Positions 12,139 through 18,746 of a DNA stretch of 25,636 nucleotides are shown piece by piece. The notes beneath the pieces were generated by a model. The model did no database searches. It saw only the letters and a list, made by a program, of their open reading frames with translations, and was not told the origin of the DNA. Where the stretch lies: IMG/VR virus record IMGVR_UViG_3300044960_000350, positions 1 to 25,636 of that record, one strand, 5' to 3'. The position numbers were made by a program, and so were the translations under genes. The number at the start of each line of letters is the position of its first letter. The stretch's first letter is position 1. The DNA comes from a virus.

Positions 12139-14730
12139 TCAGTTCACTTCGGCCCACGATTTTCCGGCCCGCGCATCGACCGGGAAATTGATCGTTATCC
12201 CTTCGTAAGTGACTTCACGTGTAAACGACTGAACGACCAAGCTCTTGACGAGATCCTGATCGTCTTCATCACATTCGAATACGACGGCGTCATGGATCTG
12301 CAAAATCGGGAACGCGTTCGGCGGAAGTCGCGGCATGATGTCCATGAGGCCGAGGTTGATGATATCTGCACCTGTCGACTGCACGGGAAAGTTCACGACT
12401 TCCGACAAATCGAATTGCCCGAGAGGGAAACAGCGACGGCGTTCCAAGATCGCACTTCGGACTTCACCTAGCTCGGCGGCCTGCCGCATCAATCGTTGGT
12501 GCCACGCGGTGACTGCAGGCATCTTCGTTTTCATCGTCGCGACCATCTTGCCGATCATCGTGATGGTCACGTTCGGGTAGTCGCGGACGACGGCTTTCCA
12601 CAACGTATCGACAGCGCCGCCGTAGAATGCGCCATACTCCGGCCGCTTGATCATGTCGCGGAGGACTTTGCGTTCGTCGACGGGACGCCGATCGAAGTCA
12701 GGCCAGACGATGCGCGCAAATTCGCTGTGGATGTCCTTATCGTTATGGAAGATGTCGAGCAGGAATGGATCGCCCGACAACAGCGCGATGATACGTGCTT
12801 CGAGCTGCTTGGCATCGAATGCCACGAGTGCGCGGCCGGGTGGCGCCACCACTTGGCTGCGTAGGTTCGGCCGACCTTTTTTCTTGTCGGCCTTGGGCCA
12901 ATTTTGGCTTCCTGGCGCTTCCGATCCCCAACGGCCTGTGATCTTGTGAACACTCCAACGCGGGTGGACGCGGTCGTTCTCGTCGGCGAAGCCGTAGACG
13001 ATCTTACCGTTGCCGTAGTCGCGATCGAACATCCGCTCGACGAACGTGTTGAGCAACTTCGCGTTCTCGCGATAGGTCAAGAGGGCGCGAACTTCTGGGT
13101 GATGTATGAAACTCTCCAGGACGTCTTTCTTCGTCGAGATGCGCCCCGAAGCGGTCTGCAATGAAAGTGGAACGCCGCGTGCCTTCAAGAACGCGACGAC
13201 GTGATCGCTCGCGTCGATCTTAAATTGAAACGGCTTGCGATCTATCTCGGTGAGGCGTCGATAGATACGTTCGTCGAGATCCAGCGGATCGTGCTTACGC
13301 ATGCGTCGCGCTTGCTCGAACGCGAGACGCCCTTTGAAACACTCGAAGATTACCGGATCGGCGATGTGTGCGTGCAGCTCATCACGTGCTTTATCGATCG
13401 TCGCGCGAAAGCCGCGTCGTAACTGCTCGTTGACTTCACGATCAATCGGAACTCCCTTGACGTGCATGAGCGCAGCGGCGAGCGCCATGGCACGGTCGAC
13501 TTTGTACGTCTTCTCGGCATTCGATTTTTTGACTACGATCTGAAGCGGCGATTCGATGCGCGCAGTCGCTAGCGCGTCACGTGCATTGTAGGGCAACAAT
13601 TCATCGAGCGTGCCTTGGCCATGCCGATATTCACTTTTCCACGGCGTCGTCGCGTAGAACTGCGTTGTCACGCGCTGGAGGTCATGCGCGAGTCCGGGAA
13701 ACGCGCTATGGTGCAGAAGCAACGTGTCGTGTAACGGTCCGTCAACCGCAAAGCCGTGACGATGCAGTACGGGAACGTCGTAAATCCCGTTATGGAACGT
13801 CTTCGTAATGGTCGGATCAGCCAATACGTCGGCGATCGACTGCTTGGCGCCGGGCGTCAATATCGACCATGCAACACTGATAGCCCGTTTGACGGTCGCG
13901 AGACCGATGGCGCTAAGTTTCGCGTGAGCAGCTTGAAGCGCCGAGTGCCGTTTCGGATCGTCGACGTATGTCTCGGTATCACAAGCCATGGCGCGTGAGG
14001 CGCGAATGTCGCGGACGATTTCTGTGACGAGCTGCTCGGCGCGTGCCGGATCCGTCGTCTCGTATTCGATATCGTCCGTGAACCTGATGTCTACGCCACG
14101 CGCAAGCAGGTTGACTTTCTGTAGATCGTAGACGAGCGCCCAAAAGCCTAGATCACTCGTGTGGGCGCCGCCGCCGCCGCTGCTCGTACCGCCTCGCAAG
14201 ATCGCCGCTGGATGCGTCGTCGGGATGACGGCGCGCAGTCCCGTACCGTCGAAGTCGACTTCGTAGAGTGCACCGGCCATTTGCGTGATCGAGAATTTCT
14301 CGCCTGCGAAGCCTTGCGCGGCGATGGCACCGAGAGCTGCGACAGGTCGTCTCGGGAACTCCGCCAGTTCGCGTCGCAGACGCGGCGCGCAGCAGCGCCG
14401 CGCTTCTTTCTTTTGCGCGTCAGTCGCGCTAGCTGGAGGCGGGCAAAGAGTCGCGTTCGTGACCCACAGAGACTCTCGCCGTACGCGAATGCGCGCGAGA
14501 GCCTCGTTTACCATTCGACCGGATGCTCCACAGAATGGTTGGCCTCGGACGACTTCGGTGTGACCTGGACCTTCGCCGACGATAATCCAAATCGGCCGCT
14601 CCGAACCTTCAGCAAAAACAGGCTGATTCGGACGCCCCATACGACTGAAGGGACACTCGGCGCAATTCGCGCCGAGAGCCGAACCGCGAACGACGAGTGG
14701 CGGTTCGTAGGATTCTTCGGCTTCGGTCAT
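12139..14730 (-). CDS. Uracil-DNA glycosylase (family 4-like) fused to family A DNA polymerase
   Basis: An 863-residue protein starting at ATG 14730, which overlaps the preceding stop as ATGA; a longer frame to 14898 covers the neighbouring gene. Residues 15-210 are family 4-like UDG: Fe-S cysteines C23, C26, C96 and C113 or C114, motif GEGPGHTE (52-59), GQPFCGASG (63-71) and HPAAILRG (173-180). Residues 245-395 are a DEDDy 3'-5' exonuclease: DTE 251-253, HNGIYD 313-318, YNARD 381-385. Residues 400-863 are PolA: motif A FDAKQLEARII (D639, gate E644), motif B with K695 and Y699, motif C QIHDAV (D814). Tyr at the O-helix position is as in T7 polymerase; motif C has Ala where Glu is usual. There is no 5' nuclease. 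It should be the replicative polymerase, perhaps uracil-sensing. Confidence 0.93.
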   Translation of the reverse strand: MTEAEESYEPPLVVRGSALGANCAECPFSRMGRPNQPVFAEGSERPIWIIVGEGPGHTEVVRGQPFCGASGRMVNEALARIRVRRESLWVTNATLCPPPASATDAQKKEARRCCAPRLRRELAEFPRRPVAALGAIAAQGFAGEKFSITQMAGALYEVDFDGTGLRAVIPTTHPAAILRGGTSSGGGGAHTSDLGFWALVYDLQKVNLLARGVDIRFTDDIEYETTDPARAEQLVTEIVRDIRASRAMACDTETYVDDPKRHSALQAAHAKLSAIGLATVKRAISVAWSILTPGAKQSIADVLADPTITKTFHNGIYDVPVLHRHGFAVDGPLHDTLLLHHSAFPGLAHDLQRVTTQFYATTPWKSEYRHGQGTLDELLPYNARDALATARIESPLQIVVKKSNAEKTYKVDRAMALAAALMHVKGVPIDREVNEQLRRGFRATIDKARDELHAHIADPVIFECFKGRLAFEQARRMRKHDPLDLDERIYRRLTEIDRKPFQFKIDASDHVVAFLKARGVPLSLQTASGRISTKKDVLESFIHHPEVRALLTYRENAKLLNTFVERMFDRDYGNGKIVYGFADENDRVHPRWSVHKITGRWGSEAPGSQNWPKADKKKGRPNLRSQVVAPPGRALVAFDAKQLEARIIALLSGDPFLLDIFHNDKDIHSEFARIVWPDFDRRPVDERKVLRDMIKRPEYGAFYGGAVDTLWKAVVRDYPNVTITMIGKMVATMKTKMPAVTAWHQRLMRQAAELGEVRSAILERRRCFPLGQFDLSEVVNFPVQSTGADIINLGLMDIMPRLPPNAFPILQIHDAVVFECDEDDQDLVKSLVVQSFTREVTYEGITINFPVDARAGKSWAEVN

Positions 14731-14927
14731 TCGCAATTTTGAAAAGCCAGAACGATAGCCAGACTCACCGCTAGAATGACGATGAGCGATATCGCCCAGA
14801 TCAACAAACTCTCCCCAAACGAGAACCGGCTGACGCGCGCGTGGTACGCCGAACAACGCAACTGCATACCGATGATCGGCGTGCCGCAGTCGACGCAAGT
14901 GGAAGTCTTCCTAGCTGGTAGCGTCAT
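14727..14927 (-). CDS. Zinc-ribbon membrane protein, 66 aa
   Basis: A 66-residue protein with an N-terminal zinc ribbon (CVDCGTPIIGMQLRC, ending with Ser-Ala-Tyr-His) and one C-terminal transmembrane helix (LLIWAISLIVILAVSLAIVL). The second ribbon half is CxxYH rather than CxxCH, so the fourth ligand may be His. Its TGA is overlapped by the ATG of the polymerase gene, so it leads polymerase translation. A membrane anchor next to the polymerase could recruit replication to the membrane, which is speculative. Confidence 0.75.
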   Translation of the reverse strand: MTLPARKTSTCVDCGTPIIGMQLRCSAYHARVSRFSFGESLLIWAISLIVILAVSLAIVLAFQNCE

Positions 14928-14929
14928 CG

Positions 14930-15160
14930 CTATTCTCGATTCTTATCTTCACAATGACCGTGAACGTAATCCCAAGCGAGAAGCTTGAGTTCACGCGCGT
15001 AGCCGAGAACGCTGTGACGACGCTTTTGACGCCACCAGCCGGGATGGTTCGGGTCTTCCTGGTTCCACATCATTCGTCGGATCTCTGCGAATGTCAGCCC
15101 GAGTCGAAACTCCGCGTACGTCGCACCGCACACGCAAGGGGGTGGAGTTCGTCGCGTCAT
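14930..15160 (-). CDS. Hypothetical protein, 76 aa
   Basis: A 76-residue basic protein with PPCVCGATYAEFRLGLTFAE at the N-terminus and RRHSVLGYARELKLLAWDYV followed by HGHC at the C-terminus. The CVC and terminal HxHC suggest a possible metal site. The tryptophan-rich centre (MMWNQEDPNHPGWWRQ) is striking. It is coupled to the previous gene by ATGA and ends 2 nt before the next start. Proteins of this look occur in phage genomes as small unknowns; no function is claimed. Confidence 0.7.
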   Translation of the reverse strand: MTRRTPPPCVCGATYAEFRLGLTFAEIRRMMWNQEDPNHPGWWRQKRRHSVLGYARELKLLAWDYVHGHCEDKNRE

Positions 15161-15354
15161 TGCGCATCAATTGGCCTCGAAAGCCGTGGATCGTTGATCC
15201 AGCGTGCAAATGATCCGCAACGTGCGCAATAGGCTCGTCCGTGTTCCCATAGATGCGGCTCCCACTCGTGTTGACAGTTCGCTGCAGGTGCTTCGAACTT
15301 GAGCCCGCGACCGGGAACGTTTAGCTCGACGGCTTCGATAATCATCTCGATCAT
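15157..15354 (-). CDS. Putative zinc-binding small protein, 65 aa
   Basis: A 65-residue protein with CQHEWEPHLWEHGRAYCARC in its C-terminal half, giving a Cys/His...CxxC zinc-finger-like module. The N-terminus is strand-rich (IIEAVELNVPGRGLKFE). Both ends overlap neighbours by ATGA (15351-15354 and 15157-15160), so it sits inside a tightly coupled operon. No family is assigned. Confidence 0.65.
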   Translation of the reverse strand: MIEMIIEAVELNVPGRGLKFEAPAANCQHEWEPHLWEHGRAYCARCGSFARWINDPRLSRPIDAQ

Positions 15355-15770
15355 GCGGCGCGCCTCGCTGCTACGACTCGGAACGCACTCGACACGATAC
15401 GCTGAAAATCAGTTGTCCGTGTCTCGTCGAAAGTCTCGTAGGTCAGGAGTCCTGGCAGCGGCGGTCGCGTCAAGTCGATCCTCGGTCGATCGAGTTGGCC
15501 GAACAGGTCCCACTCCAAGATCATACCGCGCGAAAACTCGCCGCCGACTGCGACAGCGCCGTCGCAACATCGTGCGCATACCAGCGCGTCGCGCAGGCCG
15601 CGTTCGCGCTCGATCATCACTTCCGCGTACGGGAGCCACGGGGCGGCAATGACAATGTCAGGGAGAAGATCGGTCAGTGCTCGGATCCAAAGTTTCGCCG
15701 ACAATACGTTCATGGAACGCGTTGCGCCGATCCCTGCGGGGTGCATCAGAAAGATGACAGGTAGATCCAT
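15351..15770 (-). CDS. Nucleoside 2-deoxyribosyltransferase-like protein (DUF4406-like), copy 1
   Basis: A 139-residue Rossmann-like protein. AAGGAG 6 nt before ATG 15770 fixes the start. Recognisable features are VIFLMHPAGIG (strand plus phosphate loop), AKLWIRALTDLLPDIVIAAPWLPYAEV, GLRDALVCARCCDGAVAVGG and SRGMILEWD, where the Glu corresponds to the position used as nucleophile in true deoxyribosyltransferases. These enzymes cleave or exchange N-glycosidic bonds of nucleosides; the DUF4406 branch is not biochemically defined as far as I know. A second, different copy lies at 24272-24667. It sits among small genes upstream of the polymerase, so a role in nucleotide salvage, pool control or NAD/nucleotide signals is possible. 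Confidence 0.75.
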   Translation of the reverse strand: MDLPVIFLMHPAGIGATRSMNVLSAKLWIRALTDLLPDIVIAAPWLPYAEVMIERERGLRDALVCARCCDGAVAVGGEFSRGMILEWDLFGQLDRPRIDLTRPPLPGLLTYETFDETRTTDFQRIVSSAFRVVAARRAA

Positions 15771-15791
15771 GCCGAACTCCTTGGTCGTTTG

Positions 15792-16079
15792 TTATCCGTG
15801 ATCGACTTCAATTCCTTGCAATGAAGCTTGACGAAACCGCATCGCTTCAGATGCGTTCCGTTCTTCCTCCATGCGACGCGCGCAATCGAGCGCTTCGATG
15901 ATTTGGGGATCGTCGAAGGAATTTTTCCCGAGCCGAATGCGCTCCATGACCCATGCAACGATTGCCACGGGTGCAGCCGGATCGCGTGCGAGTAGCACGA
16001 AGATCTGCTCGTGATCGGCGGCCTTGTTGAAGCAAGACTCGGGCAGTTCGATTTCGTCGCGTTTGCGCATGACCTCCAT
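15792..16079 (-). CDS. Hypothetical phage protein, 95 aa
   Basis: A 95-residue protein beginning MEVMRKRDEIELP. The core reads SCFNKAADHEQIFVLLARDP then APVAIVAWVMERIRLGKN, followed by a helix (PQIIEALDCARRMEEER). This pattern is familiar from small unknown phage proteins near replication genes, where it is quite conserved. The start is uncertain: TTG 16094 would add 5 residues, and a GGAGG lies too close to the next ATG (16070) to help. A 13-bp inverted repeat lies just upstream, between this gene and the SSB-like gene. Confidence 0.75.
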   Translation of the reverse strand: MEVMRKRDEIELPESCFNKAADHEQIFVLLARDPAAPVAIVAWVMERIRLGKNSFDDPQIIEALDCARRMEEERNASEAMRFRQASLQGIEVDHG

Positions 16080-16151
16080 CGTCACGTTACTCAATTATCG
16101 ACCCGTAGAGCAAATGCTTAAATGACCGCGACGTTGTCAAGTCACAACGGT

Positions 16152-16190
16152 CGATCGGCCAATGCAGCGAATCGCCACATTGGCCGATCG
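16152..16190. repeat. 13-bp perfect inverted repeat
   Basis: Arms CGATCGGCCAATG (16152-16164) and CATTGGCCGATCG (16178-16190) with a 13-nt loop, located in the only sizeable gap (about 110 bp) of the replication operon, just after the SSB-like stop. There is no U-run after it in the minus direction, so it is not a standard terminator. It may be an mRNA-stabilising hairpin or a protein-binding site; each arm contains GATC. Confidence 0.8.
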
Positions 16191-16203
16191 GCATCGATGC
16201 GAC

Positions 16204-16764
16204 TTAGCTGCGCGTGGCGGGTCGCCCATTGCCGGCGGGAGGTGCCGGCCGCCGGGGCGCGCTCTGCCCCTGTCCCGCTGGTGTAGATGCTGCAGAGGTT
16301 GCCGCGGGCGTGGCGGAGCCGTTGGCGCCTTCATAGAGACGTTCACCGATCCACTTCGTGACCCCGCGCTTGGTGGGCTGACCCGTCCTGGAGTCGATGT
16401 CGTCGATTTCGTCGGTGACGACGTCCGCCGTGAATCGCGCACCGATCATAGCTTCACGCATGAATCCGCCGGAAGCATCGAGTTGAATGGCCGCAGCCTC
16501 GACGATCGCTTTCATGCGCCGACGCGCGAACTCGTCATCGGAGATGACGTAGGAGCAAACCATCGTACGTCCCTTCATGGGACCTTCCGAGATCACCTGT
16601 GCAGTGACACGCAAGGTCCGGTTACCCTTGCGGCTCTGATCGAACTTCGCTTCCCGGATTTCGAAGTCGTACGTGCCCGGATCGATCCGACTGGAGCGGC
16701 CGTCGTGCGGCGTCAAGTTCGGATCGCTCATGTTCATGTTGATGTAATCGACGAATTCAGCCAT
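16204..16764 (-). CDS. Single-stranded DNA-binding-like protein (DUF669-like)
   Basis: A 186-residue protein. Residues 25-130 form an OB-like pattern: IDPGTYDFEIREAKFDQ, strand TLRVTAQVISEGPMKGRTM (the 'GPxxGR' seen in DUF669-type phage SSBs), then a helix FARRRMKAIVEAA and strand GARFTADVVTDEID. The C-terminal 40 residues are low-complexity Ala/Pro/Ser/Gly with a basic end instead of the acidic tip of bacterial SSB. It lies 40 nt downstream of the Sak4-like gene, a pairing common in phage recombination modules. Start ATG 16764 has a purine-rich ribosome site (AAGAGAGAG). Role: coat ssDNA during replication and annealing, inferred from fold and context. Confidence 0.75.
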   Translation of the reverse strand: MAEFVDYINMNMSDPNLTPHDGRSSRIDPGTYDFEIREAKFDQSRKGNRTLRVTAQVISEGPMKGRTMVCSYVISDDEFARRRMKAIVEAAAIQLDASGGFMREAMIGARFTADVVTDEIDDIDSRTGQPTKRGVTKWIGERLYEGANGSATPAATSAASTPAGQGQSAPRRPAPPAGNGRPATRS

Positions 16765-16804
16765 GTTGCTCTCTCTTTCTTTTTCGTTTGACGTTCACGA
16801 AACG

Positions 16805-17656
16805 CTACTTGGATGCGGCTCGTACTGATGCAGCAGGTTGCGACGGACGAGGTTTGTTCTTGGCCTCGCCATTGGATGCATCTACGTTCGGGGCAAAGCC
16901 CGGCGCGATCCCGAGGGCCTCTGCGAGTGTCCGATACGTACAGTCGGCGACGAACACCTCTTGATTGCCTTCGATGACTTGGATGTATCCGAGCGGGTCG
17001 GGCAGGCGCCCCTCATCGCGACCACCCGCCTGATAGTTTTGGAATTTCCGTGTACGAATCTCGAACTGCAGCGGCTGGTTCGGTTGCGGCTGAAAGCTGC
17101 GGTGATAGAACACGTAATCGCAACCCGCAGCGAACTTAGCAGCGTTCTGACCGGCCAACATGGGGCCACCGATCGGCGTGTCTTCGCCGGGAGGCTTCTC
17201 CAGTGCAAGCCAGACGACGTTGCAGCCGAGCAGGTGAATCTGTTCGCGCAGATTCTTCAAATGCTGCCCGAGCTTTTGATACAGCTGTCGGCCGTCGGCA
17301 CGGTTGCCGGCGGCGGCGTCGAGCGTATTGAAGAAAAGATCGGCGTAGAACGTGAGGGAGTCGACAACGATCGTGTGAATCTCACCGCGTTTGACGAGCG
17401 GCTCGGCGTCGTGAACCGCTTGCATCATGTCGGCCGCCCTCTCGATGGCCCACACGGTAGGCGCACGATCGATTTCGAATAGTACGCTGCGATCCATGTT
17501 CGACAGCGTCGTCCATCCCGATTCCGTTGCGTCAGCAAGGAACAGCGGACGGGGCCATGATCCGGCGAATCGCGTCTTTCCCGCACGGGACATGCCATAG
17601 GACAGCGCCGTGATGCGCGTGATCTTGCCGGGCTTACTGACGTCGATGACTTTCAT
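16805..17656 (-). CDS. Sak4-like RecA-fold recombination ATPase
   Basis: A 283-residue RecA-type ATPase. Walker A is GMSRAGKT (21-28), following the strand ITRITALSY, and Walker B is HTIVVDS (94-100). A Gln/Asn-rich switch region (RSFQPQPNQPLQFEIRTRKF) follows near 205-224. The C-terminal 40 residues are a Lys/Pro/Ala-rich tail. Phage Sak4 proteins promote single-strand annealing and usually need an SSB, which is encoded next door. The start overlaps the nuclease stop by ATGA (17653-17656). Another close possibility is a generic phage 'AAA/nucleotide-binding protein' annotation for the same family. Together with the Fe-S nuclease and SSB-like gene it forms a complete recombination module. Confidence 0.88.
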   Translation of the reverse strand: MKVIDVSKPGKITRITALSYGMSRAGKTRFAGSWPRPLFLADATESGWTTLSNMDRSVLFEIDRAPTVWAIERAADMMQAVHDAEPLVKRGEIHTIVVDSLTFYADLFFNTLDAAAGNRADGRQLYQKLGQHLKNLREQIHLLGCNVVWLALEKPPGEDTPIGGPMLAGQNAAKFAAGCDYVFYHRSFQPQPNQPLQFEIRTRKFQNYQAGGRDEGRLPDPLGYIQVIEGNQEVFVADCTYRTLAEALGIAPGFAPNVDASNGEAKNKPRPSQPAASVRAASK

Positions 17657-18717
17657 GCGTCGCTCCCTTCTTCTACGTTGTTTGCTTCGTCGCTCGGAGC
17701 GTGCGATGCGCCACTGCCGGTCGACTCTTCACTCGAAGCGGCGACGGCTGGCGCCGCTGGCGTCCATTCGCGTTTTCGGATCGGCACGAGCTTTTGATTC
17801 TCGGCGCAGTGATCGAAGAAACTGCAAAGGCCGTACTTCGTGGCGCAATTCGCACGGGCCTTTGGCCATACGCCCGTGGCAGCGTACATTTGCTGCAGCG
17901 CAGACCACATCTTGAGGTCCTCCATGTGCTGCTGTACGTGCCAGCGCTGTGCTGGCACGATCGTACGATGGAACTGTGGGATTTTCTGTTTCCCGACGAT
18001 GTTGACGATCGTGCCGCGCAGTTTGCCGTACTTTCGATCGAGCTTGGCGCGCTTCCAAATCATGATCTGACCCAAGATCTCGCCGTCGTTTCGCCAACCG
18101 TCGAGCACGTCGGCCGTGAAGCGTGCACAGGTCTTATGTTCGACGATGTACACGCCCGGCATGATGCCCGGCTGTGCCGCATGGACGCGCGCGATCAAGT
18201 CAAACCGACACGAATTGCCGTCTGCATCTTGCGCCCATAACTCGACTGCTAGCGGATCGAGATAGTCGTTCTGATGCCGATCCGCGTAGGCTTCGTACAG
18301 GCGAAACGCCTCGTTGATCGCGCCCGCGTCGACGTCATGCGCGATCAGCATGTCACGCGCGACGAACGGTGTGAGCTGCAGGTTCTCGTCTCGCATCCAC
18401 ATGTAGTGCAAGGCGAGGAACGTGTGAAAGGCGGATCCTACAGTGAGCGCCTTCGACGCGACGCTGCGTTGACCGTCCAGATACGTGAGTTTGTAGAGGT
18501 ACGGACAGCGTTGAAACGTCGAGTGGCTCGACCAACCACGACCGGACGCGCCGCCAAGTCGTTCCATCTTGAAGTGCGCGAAGATCTCCGTGATGACTTC
18601 ATCGAAGGGGCGCACGCCTGGATTCGGTTCGAGCACGACGCGATCACCGCCTGCGATTGGCGGCGGAACGATCATGTTGGGTTCCCGCGAGGTCTCGTCG
18701 TTGTCATCGTTGTTCAT
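17653..18717 (-). CDS. PD-(D/E)XK nuclease, Cas4/RecB-like with Fe-S cluster
   Basis: A 354-residue nuclease. WSSHSTFQRCPYLYKL (62-77) with C71 is the usual start of RecB/Cas4-like nucleases. Catalytic residues follow as H98 (GSAFHTF), D173 (CRFDLIARV), E193 and K195 (VEHKT) and Q217 (GQIMIWK). Three C-terminal cysteines C291, C298 and C304 (CATKYGLCSFFDHC) join C71 to hold a 4Fe-4S cluster, as in Cas4 and AddB. The last 40 residues are low complexity. The enzyme should process DNA ends or ssDNA to feed the Sak4-like annealase encoded immediately downstream. The start has GGTAAG upstream; the SNF2-like gene ends 29 nt before it. Confidence 0.9.
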   Translation of the reverse strand: MNNDDNDETSREPNMIVPPPIAGGDRVVLEPNPGVRPFDEVITEIFAHFKMERLGGASGRGWSSHSTFQRCPYLYKLTYLDGQRSVASKALTVGSAFHTFLALHYMWMRDENLQLTPFVARDMLIAHDVDAGAINEAFRLYEAYADRHQNDYLDPLAVELWAQDADGNSCRFDLIARVHAAQPGIMPGVYIVEHKTCARFTADVLDGWRNDGEILGQIMIWKRAKLDRKYGKLRGTIVNIVGKQKIPQFHRTIVPAQRWHVQQHMEDLKMWSALQQMYAATGVWPKARANCATKYGLCSFFDHCAENQKLVPIRKREWTPAAPAVAASSEESTGSGASHAPSDEANNVEEGSDA

Positions 18718-18746
18718 GTCTTACCGACATCGCGTCCGAACTTCGG

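Noticed and set aside
16135-16140. Perfect TTGACA on the minus strand upstream of the 95-aa gene
   Set aside because: No acceptable -10 box is found at 15-19 bp spacing, so a promoter is not called.
16152-16190. Inverted repeat considered as an intrinsic terminator
   Set aside because: The loop is 13 nt and no U-run follows in either direction.
16162-17482. Plus-strand frames of 209 and 214 codons opposite the SSB-like and Sak4-like genes
   Set aside because: They are long because the true genes have few stops in that antisense frame; operon structure and motifs support the minus strand.
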